A DNA stretch of 64,000 nt, from contig NVXK01000008.1 of assembly GCA_002733905.1 (NCBI GenBank), forward strand, positions 30,267 to 94,266. The letters run 5' to 3'. Made by a program: the position numbers and the translations under genes. Of the stretch, positions 1 through 9,430 are shown in pieces (the stretch's first letter is position 1; each line of letters begins with the position of its first letter). Source of the DNA: Robiginitomaculum sp. GTDB taxonomy: Bacteria > Pseudomonadota > Alphaproteobacteria > Caulobacterales > Maricaulaceae. Under the pieces are notes generated by a model, which saw only the letters and a list, made by a program, of their open reading frames with translations, had not been told where the DNA came from and did not search any database.

Positions 1-126
1 CTCCATTTCCCTAAGTTTTCGGAAAGTGCGTTTGAACTTGTACATGGTGGTACAAATATAACTATTGAACTTATTGATTTAAAAAAGCAAAAGAGAGAAC
101 GTAAGGCGGCGCGCAAAAATAAATAA
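1..126 (+). CDS. 3' end of a CDS truncated by the window edge (..ESAFELVHGGTNITIELIDLKKQKRERKAARKNK*), function not determinable
   Basis: Open frame 1 from position 1 to TAA at 124-126, 15 bp before the next gene. Confidence 0.6.
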   Translation, partial: LHFPKFSESAFELVHGGTNITIELIDLKKQKRERKAARKNK

Positions 127-140
127 GCCGTTCATTAGGA

Positions 141-1313
141 ATGGCTATGCAAAATACACTCTCTACACGCGCGAATAGTTTATCTATTGTGCCTGTGACG
201 ACCAAGGCGCACCTTTCACAGTTTTTAAAATTTCCTTATGATTTATATCGTGGCGAACCGCATTGGCGTGCGCCACTGCGGTTTGACCGTGCGGCGCAAA
301 TCAATCCCAAGAAAAACCCCAATCTTAAAAATTTAGAGATACAGCATTTTCTTGCCTTTAAAAATGACATGGTTGTCGGGCGGTTGTCTGGCATTGTGAA
401 TGGCGATCATCTCGCACAGCATGATGATAATACGGGGCATTTCGGCTTTCTTGACGCCCAAAAAGACCCCGAAATTCTCAAGGCTTTGTTTGCGGCTGTA
501 GAGGCGTGGCTGAAAGAACGTGGATTGTCACGCATGGTTGGGCCTTTCAACCTTTGTGTAAATGAGGATTTAGGCTTGCTTATTGATGGTTTTGACACAC
601 CCCCTGCTGTGGCCATGCCTTATGGTCGCCCTGATACTCAAACGACAATCGAGGGGCTGGGTTTTACGAAAGCCAAGGATTTACTGGCTTTTTGGACAGA
701 TATGCATGCTGGCTACCCGCGAGAGCCGATTGTGGAAATGGTCGTGAAAATGATCGATACCAATAAACACTATAATTTACGGCCAATGAAAAAGGGTAAG
801 TTGAAGGCAGAAATGCGCCTCGCGGTCGATATTTTCAATGATGCATGGTCAAATAATTGGGGGTTTTTACCGATGAGTACTGAACTCGCCGACCATATGT
901 CGAGCGAGATGATGCCGATACTTATACCCGATTTATTCTGGTTTGTTGAGTATAAGGGCAAAGCCTCTGCATTCATTCTGATGCTCCCGAATGTAAATGA
1001 AGCGACAGAGGGTATGGACGGCAAACTCTTGCCATTCGGTTGGGCGAAATTTATTGCGCGTTTGAAGTTTGGGAAAATGAAAACGTCGCGCATTTTGTTG
1101 ATGGGGGTACGCAAAGAATTTCAGGGTAAACGGTCTGGCACAGCTATGGCGGGTGCTTTGAGCGAAAAAACATTCGAAATTGCACGAGAACGTGGTTATA
1201 CCCATACGGAAATGTCGTGGATTCTTGAGGATAACAAAAGCATGATCCGTATTATTGAGCAGGCACAAGGTGTGGCATACAAAACCTACCGCATGTACGA
1301 GAAGAAAATATAA
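141..1313 (+). CDS. GNAT-fold acyltransferase family protein; candidate bacterial ceramide synthase (bCerS)-like
   Basis: 390 aa ORF with N-terminal PYDLYRGEPHWRAPL / NPFL-type region and C-terminal GNAT-like MGVRKEFQGKRSGTAMAGAL; the family is often annotated GNAT or 'dATP pyrophosphohydrolase' in alphaproteobacteria. Confidence 0.7.
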   Translation: MAMQNTLSTRANSLSIVPVTTKAHLSQFLKFPYDLYRGEPHWRAPLRFDRAAQINPKKNPNLKNLEIQHFLAFKNDMVVGRLSGIVNGDHLAQHDDNTGHFGFLDAQKDPEILKALFAAVEAWLKERGLSRMVGPFNLCVNEDLGLLIDGFDTPPAVAMPYGRPDTQTTIEGLGFTKAKDLLAFWTDMHAGYPREPIVEMVVKMIDTNKHYNLRPMKKGKLKAEMRLAVDIFNDAWSNNWGFLPMSTELADHMSSEMMPILIPDLFWFVEYKGKASAFILMLPNVNEATEGMDGKLLPFGWAKFIARLKFGKMKTSRILLMGVRKEFQGKRSGTAMAGALSEKTFEIARERGYTHTEMSWILEDNKSMIRIIEQAQGVAYKTYRMYEKKI

Positions 1314-1315
1314 TC

Positions 1316-2080
1316 ATGAGTAAGGTGAATGCACTTATCCTCGCGGGGCAGCGGAGCAAAAATGGCGAACCTTTGCCCGACGCACTGTGTCAGGCGGCGG
1401 GGATTGTCTGGAAGGCACTTTTGCCAATCCACGGTAAACCCATGACAGAATATGTGCTTGAAGCGCTTGAAAATAGCCCGTCAATTGCACAGCCATTTTG
1501 GATTAGCGGTCTGGATAAAAATCTTATCCGTGCGGATTTAAACCAAAGCCCGTCTGCGGATGGGCCTGCGTCGAGTGTTGTATACGCGGCGGAGGCTGAT
1601 TTGCCGTATCCGTTTTTAGTGACCACGTGTGATCACCCACTTCTCACGCCCGATATGGTCGAATATTTTGTGAAACAATCCCGTGCGAGCGGGGTTGATT
1701 TTACCCTTGGGCTGGCAAGTAAAGCCATTATCCAACCTGCCTATCCACATGTGAAACGCACCTATTTGAACTTCAAAGGTGAGAGTGTTTCTGGATGCAA
1801 TCTGTTTTATGTTGCTAACGAGAAAGGTCTCGAAGCTGTGCGTTTTTGGCAAGCCGCACAAAATGATCGTAAGCATCCGATGAGGCTCGCACGTAGGCTC
1901 GGTATTGGCATGCTTCTTAAATATGCATCAGGTCGCTTGACTTTGGACGGCGCATTCGCTCACGCCTCTAAGATATTGAATATCACAGCAAAACCTATTC
2001 TCTTACCATTTGCAGAGGCTGCGATTGACGTGGACAAACCATCTGATCTTGCACTCGTAACTGAAATTCTTGGTCATTAA
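1316..2080 (+). CDS. MobA-like NTP transferase (nucleotidyltransferase) family protein
   Basis: N-terminal ALILAGQRS..WKALLPIHGKPMTEYVLEAL, internal TTCDHPLL; starts 2 bp after the preceding stop. Confidence 0.75.
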   Translation: MSKVNALILAGQRSKNGEPLPDALCQAAGIVWKALLPIHGKPMTEYVLEALENSPSIAQPFWISGLDKNLIRADLNQSPSADGPASSVVYAAEADLPYPFLVTTCDHPLLTPDMVEYFVKQSRASGVDFTLGLASKAIIQPAYPHVKRTYLNFKGESVSGCNLFYVANEKGLEAVRFWQAAQNDRKHPMRLARRLGIGMLLKYASGRLTLDGAFAHASKILNITAKPILLPFAEAAIDVDKPSDLALVTEILGH

Positions 2081-2082
2081 AA

Positions 2083-3441
2083 ATGAATGAAAACCTGACC
2101 ATTAAAGAAAAAGGCACTGTTGGGAAAAGGGTTGCCACGAACACAGGGTTGATGGTTGGTGCTAAGGCACTTTCAGCTGTTATTGGGTTGGTTTCGCTCT
2201 TTTTGGCTGCGCGAGCTTTGGATGTTGCTGATTTTGGTATTATTCTTTTCTTGCACGCCTATATGCTCTTTTTTGCGGAAGTGGCGACATTCCAGTCATG
2301 GCAAGCTGTTATTCGGTTTGGAACGCATGATGTTGAGAAAAAAGATACGGCGTCATTAGGACGGCTTTTGCGGTTTTGTATCGCACTGGATTTTACCGGT
2401 GCTGTGGTTGCCTTTGTTCTTTCGATTGTTGGCTTGCTCTTATTTGGTAAAATGCTGCCGTTATTATCAGTATTTCATGATCCTGCGGCGCTTGAAAATG
2501 TGGGTAAAATTGTATCTTATGGCATGCCGTATTGCTTGCTTATTCTTATCCATCAAGAGGGGGCGTCTACGGGTATTTTTCGTCTCTTTGACAAGTTCAA
2601 ACCGCTTGCTGTTCAAGCGTTAGTTATGCCTGTGTTCCGCCTTGTTGGCGTGTTTATTGCGCTTTATTTTGACCTTGGTGTTGTTGGGTTTTTAGCAGCG
2701 TGGTTTTTGGGGTCGTTTATGCGGTATCTGGCTCTGCCTTTAATGGCACTGCGTGAATTGAAAAAACGGAACCTTTTACGAACAGTTTTCAGTGAAATAC
2801 CATTTTTGAAGATTAAACGCGCAGGTGTTTGGCCATTTGTATGGAAGGCCAATATTGATGCTTCGCTAGGAACGGGCACGACCCATCTTCCTGTTTTGCT
2901 TGTGATGCCAATTTTTGGGCCTGCATTTGTTAGCGTTTATAAAATCGCGGATGAAATTGCAAAACTGCTGTCTGAGGGCGTGCTTTTGCTAGACCGTGTA
3001 ATTTACCCTGAATATGCCCGAATGATGAGTCGAGGACAGGGGGCTGGTATTGGTAGGATCGTTGTAAAAGCGGCTGTGATTTTATTAGCGGGTGGGCTGG
3101 CTCTTTCCGCGGTCGTCGCTATTTTTGGGCCTTGGGTGATACCGCGTGTCTTTGGACAAGGGTATGATGACGCCGTGATGCTCTCTATTCTTTTAGTACT
3201 TGCGGCCGCATTAATGGGGGCGGCTGCGCCGTTATACCCTGTGTTTTACGCGGCAGGAAAGCCTGGATATGCTATTTTCGCACGAGGAGCTGGTCTTGCA
3301 TGTTACATTGCACTCATTTTTGTGCTAAGTGTGTGCCTAGGTGAAATGGGGCCAGGGTGGGCTGCAATCGGGGGTAACATTGTGGCGGTTATACTCGCTG
3401 CGTATTTGGCAAAAAGGACATTGCAAACCCATGGTCGTTAA
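2083..3441 (+). CDS. Polysaccharide/lipid flippase-like (MATE/Wzx, oligosaccharide flippase family) membrane protein
   Basis: 452 aa, about 12 hydrophobic segments, Wzx-like N-terminus (TNTGLMVGAKALSAVIGLVSLFLAARALDVADFGIILF). Confidence 0.75.
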   Translation: MNENLTIKEKGTVGKRVATNTGLMVGAKALSAVIGLVSLFLAARALDVADFGIILFLHAYMLFFAEVATFQSWQAVIRFGTHDVEKKDTASLGRLLRFCIALDFTGAVVAFVLSIVGLLLFGKMLPLLSVFHDPAALENVGKIVSYGMPYCLLILIHQEGASTGIFRLFDKFKPLAVQALVMPVFRLVGVFIALYFDLGVVGFLAAWFLGSFMRYLALPLMALRELKKRNLLRTVFSEIPFLKIKRAGVWPFVWKANIDASLGTGTTHLPVLLVMPIFGPAFVSVYKIADEIAKLLSEGVLLLDRVIYPEYARMMSRGQGAGIGRIVVKAAVILLAGGLALSAVVAIFGPWVIPRVFGQGYDDAVMLSILLVLAAALMGAAAPLYPVFYAAGKPGYAIFARGAGLACYIALIFVLSVCLGEMGPGWAAIGGNIVAVILAAYLAKRTLQTHGR

Positions 3442-4111
3442 GCAACGTATTGTTATTTTTGATTTAGATGAGACCTTAACCCAAAAAGGGACGTGGGGCC
3501 GTTTTGTCGTGCGGGCTATTCGCAATAAACCATTGAAATGGCTTCCATTTTTTTTGGATACTGTTTTTTCACAGGTGAAATATATGCTGCGTCTTGGGCC
3601 ACGCGAGCATGTGAAAGAATCTATGATGCGCTGGACCTTGTCTGGCCGTTCATGCGAAGAGTTGGAGGCGATGGCAGAGACATTTGCAGAGTTGGAAGTC
3701 GGTGTTGGCCTACGTCCCCTTGCGAGGTCAATCATAGAACAACACCGCGCCGCAGGTGACCGTATTATTATTGCGAGTGCCGCCGTTGATTTGATTGTCG
3801 ACCCGATTGCGAGAAGACTTAATATTGACGAAGTTGTATGCACGCAAATGGCGTATTGCGCTGAAGGACGGTTGCGTAAAAAACTTGGCAGTATGAACTG
3901 TTATGGATGCGGGAAGTTAAATATGATAAAGGCTTATTTGGCGCAAGATCCTGATTATTGCCGCGATAGCGTGCACATTACCATGTATTCCGATAGCCGA
4001 TCTGACCTTGATATTATGTGCTGGGCTGATGTTGGCATTGCAGTGCATCCTAGCCCGCGTTTGGCTAAATGTACTGAAGAATATGGCTTTGAAGTACAAA
4101 TGTGGGATTAA
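3431..4111 (+). CDS. HAD-IB family phosphatase
   Basis: DxDET motif (IFDLDETLTQKGTW), HxAAGDRIIIASA, SDSRSDLDIM; start set at the ATG at 3431 overlapping the flippase 3' end rather than the ORF-track start. Confidence 0.8.
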   Translation: MVVKQRIVIFDLDETLTQKGTWGRFVVRAIRNKPLKWLPFFLDTVFSQVKYMLRLGPREHVKESMMRWTLSGRSCEELEAMAETFAELEVGVGLRPLARSIIEQHRAAGDRIIIASAAVDLIVDPIARRLNIDEVVCTQMAYCAEGRLRKKLGSMNCYGCGKLNMIKAYLAQDPDYCRDSVHITMYSDSRSDLDIMCWADVGIAVHPSPRLAKCTEEYGFEVQMWD

Positions 4112-4149
4112 AGGGTATGAAGTTACTCTACAATTATTTCATACCTTTT
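4109..4149 (+). terminator. Hairpin terminator candidate downstream of HAD gene
   Basis: AAAGGGTATGAA ... TTCATACCTTTT arms with a one-base bulge, followed by TTTTA. Confidence 0.4.
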
Positions 4150-4367
4150 ATGAACTGGAAATGAAACAGATTTGAATTCGTATTCTACTGAGCTAGCGCT
4201 TGAAGGGAGTAGGTGCATAGTCTACATAGCTAGCAGAATTGTTTGATATCAAACACAGCGTTCATGGATATGGGGGCGTTCCTCATGAAAAATATGTTAG
4301 TGTGCCAAAGTGACTATATGATGTAACTGCATAACGTATAGTACAGCACATAAAAGGTGATAATACG

Positions 4368-5180
4368 ATGGCAAATGCAGATATTCCGAGCCCTGAACGC
4401 CCAAAATCTATCTCGGGTGGGCGTCGGCGATTTATCAAGAAAATTGGTAAAAAGGCGCTTTTGAAAGTCTCTGAAATTCAGACGAAAAAATCGCTCGTGC
4501 CAACAACGCCGTTTATTGACAATAAGTATTTTGACTTTTTGCCTCAGTTTGAAGAGCATTGGCAAGAGATTGAGAAAGAAGCGCGTGAGATTTTGAAGTT
4601 CCGTGATGAAATTCCGGGTTTTGAAGATATTTCACCAGACCAATACCGTATTGCGAAGGACAATAAGTGGAAGACATTTGTGCTCTATGGTTTTGGTACG
4701 CGGTTAGAGAAGAATACGGCTTTGACGCCTGTGTCTGCGCGTTTGCTTGAAACTATTCCAAATTTGCAAACGGCGTGGTTCTCCATTCTTGCGCCCGGTT
4801 ATCATATTCCTGCCCATAAGGGGGTGACGAAGGGAATAGTGCGTTCACATTTGGGCCTGATTATCCCCAAAGATTATGAAAAATGCCGTATTCGTGTGGA
4901 TGATCAAATCATGCCGTGGCAAGCGGGCAAGGTATTCACTTTTGATGATACGTATGAACACGAGGTCTGGAATGACACGGATGAAGAGCGTGTTATTCTC
5001 TTGTTTGATTTTGATCGCCCGATGAAATTTAGTGGGCGGTTTTTGAACAAGCTGATGATGAAACTCATGAAAATGACGGCTTATTACCAAGACCCAAAGA
5101 AAAACCTAGCCTCTGCTGAAGACCGTTTTGAGGCGGCTGTTAAGCAAGCAGGTGCAAATCTTGAAGCGATGAGTGATTAA
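4368..5180 (+). CDS. Aspartyl/asparaginyl beta-hydroxylase (LpxO-like) family dioxygenase
   Basis: PAHKGVTKGIVRSHLGLIIP and GKVFTFDDTYEHEVWNDTDEERVILLFDFDRP, matching the AspH/LpxO Fe(II)/2OG dioxygenase core. Confidence 0.85.
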   Translation: MANADIPSPERPKSISGGRRRFIKKIGKKALLKVSEIQTKKSLVPTTPFIDNKYFDFLPQFEEHWQEIEKEAREILKFRDEIPGFEDISPDQYRIAKDNKWKTFVLYGFGTRLEKNTALTPVSARLLETIPNLQTAWFSILAPGYHIPAHKGVTKGIVRSHLGLIIPKDYEKCRIRVDDQIMPWQAGKVFTFDDTYEHEVWNDTDEERVILLFDFDRPMKFSGRFLNKLMMKLMKMTAYYQDPKKNLASAEDRFEAAVKQAGANLEAMSD

Positions 5181-5322
5181 CGCGTTGGTCGCCCCATCAG
5201 GGAAAGGGGAATCGATCCTATATAAGCACCGCCAGTGAGGGGCGTGTTGCCCCTACTTTTGCGCGCCTTGTCCACGGTTATGTGATTGCCCTTATATTGC
5301 CCCGAAGTGGATGAAGTTTGGT

Positions 5323-5946
5323 TTAATGCCTACGTAATGATAAAAGTGCTTTTGCAAGCGGGGTTGGGCGCTGTTCCACAAATTCAGCGTCTACTGCGGA
5401 ATGATTGGGGAGGGCTTCGAGCCTGTCTGGCATGCTTTGCCAGCGACGGAGTACGATTTTTTCATTCAAGATAAAGAGGTAACAATTTCCTTCGTCAAGC
5501 TCGCCAGGATCTGCGTCAAATATTATGGCGGAACCAATAGGAAAGTGCGCTGCCATTGTCGGGTCATTTGCGAGAAGGGAAAAAGGTTGTTTGGCTTGAG
5601 TTGAAATGGCGATGTAGTCATGAGCAGGGCCAGATTTTACGCCTTTATCATAAATATGTTCGTATGAAGGCCATGCTATAATTGGAACATGGCGTATTGG
5701 TGTGTCCAAGTATTTGCGTGTTGTCAAATTATGATTGCCATGCCCTTCATCACCACTGAGAAGCCAGTGGGGTGAGATTTTAAGAATGCCAGCAAGACGG
5801 TTTAGGGCGCGTTGTCTAGGTGCGTGGGAATCATTTTCCCAATTCGCGACTGTTGGTTGGCTGACATCCGCTAATGCCGCGAGTTCTACTTGTGACAAGC
5901 CTTGAGATAAGCGAGTCTTTTTTATTCTTTCACCTACAGATTCCAC
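5323..5946 (-). CDS. XRE-family transcriptional regulator with LexA/S24-like C-terminal domain
   Basis: HTH GERIKKTRLSQGLSQVELAALADVSQPTVANWENDSHAPRQRALNRLA; C-terminal S24-like fold; GTG start at 5946 behind AAGGAGG. Confidence 0.8.
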   Translation of the reverse strand: MESVGERIKKTRLSQGLSQVELAALADVSQPTVANWENDSHAPRQRALNRLAGILKISPHWLLSGDEGHGNHNLTTRKYLDTPIRHVPIIAWPSYEHIYDKGVKSGPAHDYIAISTQAKQPFSLLANDPTMAAHFPIGSAIIFDADPGELDEGNCYLFILNEKIVLRRWQSMPDRLEALPNHSAVDAEFVEQRPTPLAKALLSLRRH

Positions 5947-6250
5947 ATAATCCTCCTTAGTTCGATGAATATAGGATAAACAAATATTTTTAAAATTTGG
6001 ATATATGCAATTTATAAGCAATTTCTTAGCAATAAGATAGGATAAACTTGGGTAAATGCGATAAAAAGAGATGAAAAGTATAAGCTGAACGTAAGCTGAA
6101 TAAATGCTGCAATTTAACATTACAAAAATTTATATAATTATATCTAATATTTTTCTTGAAATTTGCATGTAGCTTAACTATATGAAATCTGTCCGAGGGG
6201 ATATATTACTGATTGGCTTCCGGGACGAAGGCAGTTAATTTGAGGTTGTT

Positions 6251-6451
6251 ATGAGCGGAGATTATTGTACACGTGAAGGCGCAGAGCGCATCAAAAAGAA
6301 AATTGAAGAGTATTGGGCCGATCGCGGTCGCCCGGTTACCATTAACCTAGTGCAAGGTGCTTTTTTGGCATCGATGCGGTCTGCACGTACGGATGTACGT
6401 TCAAATATGGTCAATGGTGTACCGACAGCAAATACAGAAAATTTTGCTTAA
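6251..6451 (+). CDS. Small hypothetical protein (66 aa)
   Basis: MSGDYCTREGAERIKKKIEEYWADRGRPVTINLVQGAFLASMRSARTDVRSNMVNGVPTANTENFA; GAGG upstream; intergenic, not antisense to a gene. Confidence 0.65.
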   Translation: MSGDYCTREGAERIKKKIEEYWADRGRPVTINLVQGAFLASMRSARTDVRSNMVNGVPTANTENFA

Positions 6452-7131
6452 AAGCGGTTTTCCATAATTTCATTGAGGGCGGAAGGGAGTTCACGAAATG
6501 ATCGTAAAACTCTGTCCGCCCCAAATGTATGCACTGATACGGGGCTATAGCCGTAACTCATCAATATAATGGGGATTTTTGCTGCTTTGGCGGCATAAAC
6601 ATCAGGGGCTCCGTCACCAATCATAATCGTAGGTGTCGCGGCACGATGACCAATAGCATCGAAAATATGTTGTGCAGCAGGTTTGGGTGATTTGGTATCA
6701 TCGAATCCGATAATACGGTCAAAAAATTTAGCTAAATCCAATTGTTCAAGTAGGCTTCTGGCCATATCGCCTGGTTTGTTTGTACAGACGGAGAGCTTTG
6801 CACCTTTTCTTTTGAGTTGGGCGAGTACTTCTTCAACACCGAAATAGGGCGTTGAGAGGCTTGATATATCGTCTGTATAGAGTTGAAAAAATTTCTTTTG
6901 TAGTATTTCTGCCTTGTCATCATCTAATAAAATATTAGCAGTTTCATAAGCTTTTTTTATAAGCGCCATTGCGCCATAGCCGATTAACTGTCTTGCGCTT
7001 TCGACGGGGACTTCTGGTAAATTATCATCTTTTATGACGAGATTTAGAACGCGAATCAAATCTGGTGCGGTATCTACAAGCGTACCGTCTAGATCAAAAC
7101 TTATGGAAAGTGTATTCAGTGCGCTATTCAT
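6448..7131 (-). CDS. gph: HAD family hydrolase, phosphoglycolate phosphatase-like
   Basis: SFDLDGTLVDTAPDL, SVCTNKP, SPKPAAQHIF, MIGDGAPDVYAAKAA motifs. Confidence 0.85.
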   Translation of the reverse strand: MNSALNTLSISFDLDGTLVDTAPDLIRVLNLVIKDDNLPEVPVESARQLIGYGAMALIKKAYETANILLDDDKAEILQKKFFQLYTDDISSLSTPYFGVEEVLAQLKRKGAKLSVCTNKPGDMARSLLEQLDLAKFFDRIIGFDDTKSPKPAAQHIFDAIGHRAATPTIMIGDGAPDVYAAKAAKIPIILMSYGYSPVSVHTFGADRVLRSFRELPSALNEIMENRF

Positions 7132-7281
7132 TATATCCTCATATGCTGTATTCGGCTCTCAGAATGAATCGTGACGTGCAATTACGTATTTATTGCGATA
7201 AACAACACAGTAAGAAGAGTTCGAATCAAGTATAGTCTTATTTCTATAATAGTGACTAAATCAAATTATAATGGAGTTTGA

Positions 7282-8661
7282 ATGCCTTATTCCACACAAC
7301 GCGCCGCGATTATACTTGCTGCAGGGAAAAGTACGCGCATGAAGTCGGCCCACTCAAAGGTTCTGCACTCAGTCGGCGGTCGTAGTTTGCTTGAATGGGT
7401 TACGGCTTTAGCGCGCAGTGTCGGTGTCGAGAAAATTATCTGTGTTGTGGGTGGTGACAATGAAGATGTTCAACGCAAGGCGACGGAACTCGGTTTGGAA
7501 ATTGCTATTCAAGAACCACAACGTGGTACTGCTGACGCGGTTGGTGCTGCAAAAAATGCTCTTAAAGACTTTGATGGTAATGTTATCGTCCTTTGTGCTG
7601 ATGCGCCACTTATTCGCAAAGATACGGTCGAAGCGACATTTAACGCCCTTGAAAATGGCGCAGATGTTGTTGCTGTTGGGTTTGTACCAGAGGACGCTGG
7701 TAGTTATGGGCGCTTGGTTGTCAAAAATGGTCAATTGTTGAAAATTGTTGAAGCTAAAGAGGCCAGCGAAGAAGAACTCGCGATACCTCTTTGTAATTCT
7801 GGTATGTTAGCTGCCAATACTACGCATTTATTTGCAGCACTGGCTGACGTTGGCTGTGACAATGTTAAAGGGGAATATTACCTTACAGATTTAATTGAAA
7901 TCACCAGTAAATCAGGCAAAAATGTCGTATCAATAGAAGCATCGGCAGACGAGGTTCTGGGTATTAATTCGCGTGTGGACTTAGCAATTGCCGAACGTGC
8001 ATTTCAAGAAAAAATGCGTCAGGACATGCTCGAAAACGGGGTGACATTACGGGATCCTCAAACAACATTTTTCTCTTGGGATACGCAGATTGAAGCGGAC
8101 GCGGATATTGGTGCAAATGTGGTTTTTGGTGTGGGCGTACGTGTTGAAACTGGTGCGGTCATCCATCCGTTTTGTCATATTGAAGGCGCGCATGTTGGGC
8201 CCAATACACAAATTGGTCCGTTCGCACGGTTGCGACTAGGTGCGAATTTAGCTGAGGGTGCTAAGGCTGGAAATTTTGTAGAAATTAAAAAGGCTAATAT
8301 TGGAAAAGGCAGTAAAATCAATCATCTGTCTTATATTGGTGACGCGGAAATCGCGAGTGGTGTGAATGTCGGGGCCGGAACAATTACGTGTAATTATGAT
8401 GGTTATCGCAAGCATAAAACGACAATTGGAGAGGGTGCATTTATTGGGACACATACGTCGTTGATTGCGCCTGTTACAATTGGCGCGGGGGCTTATCTCG
8501 CGACAGGTGGGGTGATTACGAAAGACGTGCCCGCGGACGCATTGGCGCTCGGGCGTGCACCGCAAACACATAAAGAAGGTTGGGCAAAACGTTACCGTGA
8601 AGCTCAGGAAAAACTTAAAGCAAAACGTGAAGATAAAACGTCCAACAAGAATAAAGGATAA
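7282..8661 (+). CDS. glmU: Bifunctional N-acetylglucosamine-1-phosphate uridyltransferase / glucosamine-1-phosphate acetyltransferase
   Basis: N-terminal LAAGKSTRMKSAHSKVLHSVGGR; C-terminal left-handed beta-helix with HLSYIGDAEIASGVNVGAGTITCNYDGYRKHKT. Confidence 0.97.
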   Translation: MPYSTQRAAIILAAGKSTRMKSAHSKVLHSVGGRSLLEWVTALARSVGVEKIICVVGGDNEDVQRKATELGLEIAIQEPQRGTADAVGAAKNALKDFDGNVIVLCADAPLIRKDTVEATFNALENGADVVAVGFVPEDAGSYGRLVVKNGQLLKIVEAKEASEEELAIPLCNSGMLAANTTHLFAALADVGCDNVKGEYYLTDLIEITSKSGKNVVSIEASADEVLGINSRVDLAIAERAFQEKMRQDMLENGVTLRDPQTTFFSWDTQIEADADIGANVVFGVGVRVETGAVIHPFCHIEGAHVGPNTQIGPFARLRLGANLAEGAKAGNFVEIKKANIGKGSKINHLSYIGDAEIASGVNVGAGTITCNYDGYRKHKTTIGEGAFIGTHTSLIAPVTIGAGAYLATGGVITKDVPADALALGRAPQTHKEGWAKRYREAQEKLKAKREDKTSNKNKG

Positions 8662-8665
8662 GGCA

Positions 8666-9430
8666 ATGGCCGCTAAGAAAAAAACAAATCCGCAAAAACC
8701 ACAGAAAAAAGATGTGCAGAAAGCCTCTAATGCCGCAAAACGTAATGCTGCGATTGCTGCATTAGATATGGTTGAAGACGGTATGGTCTTGGGCTTGGGG
8801 TCAGGCTCTACTGCTGAAATTTTCATTGAACTTTTGGGCGAAAAACTCAGTGATGATTTCAAAGTGCAAGGTGTACCGACATCGCAACAAACGGCAGATT
8901 GCGCTATAAAACATGGTGTGCCGTTGATTGACCCTGATAAAGTTGACCGTATTCATTTGACGATTGATGGTGCAGACGAGGTCGATGAAAACTTCCAAAT
9001 GATTAAAGGCGGCGGCGCATGCCTTTTGCGTGAGAAAATTATCGCAGATTCTTCTGAACATATGGCCGTCATCGTTGATGGGACTAAAATGGTCAAAGAA
9101 TTGGGGGCATTTTCTCTGCCGGTCGAAGTTGACCCGTTCGCTATGGGATTGACGGCCGAGCGTGTGTATACGGCTTTGATGCAGGCGGGTTGTAAAACGG
9201 CGTCGACGACAGTGCGTCAAAAGAAAAAAGGCAAAGGGCCTCTTGTGACGGATGGCGGTAATTTCATCCTTGATTGTGATTGCACGTCAATTCCCAACCC
9301 GCCACTTACGGCAAGTTTACTTGCGTCTGTCCCAGGTGTAATGTCACATGGCTTGTTTATTGACCTCGCCGACACCATTATTATTGGTGAAGACGATATT
9401 GCTAAGGTTATGGAGATTGTACGTGAGTAA
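8666..9430 (+). CDS. rpiA: Ribose-5-phosphate isomerase A
   Basis: GLGSGSTAEIFIELL, TIDGADEVDENFQMIKGGGACLLREKI, DGGNFILDCD; start set at ATG 8666. Confidence 0.97.
   Translation: MAAKKKTNPQKPQKKDVQKASNAAKRNAAIAALDMVEDGMVLGLGSGSTAEIFIELLGEKLSDDFKVQGVPTSQQTADCAIKHGVPLIDPDKVDRIHLTIDGADEVDENFQMIKGGGACLLREKIIADSSEHMAVIVDGTKMVKELGAFSLPVEVDPFAMGLTAERVYTALMQAGCKTASTTVRQKKKGKGPLVTDGGNFILDCDCTSIPNPPLTASLLASVPGVMSHGLFIDLADTIIIGEDDIAKVMEIVRE

Noticed and set aside
3337-3843. 168-aa minus-strand ORF opposite the flippase/HAD junction
   Set aside because: Antisense to the HAD gene; no recognisable motif.
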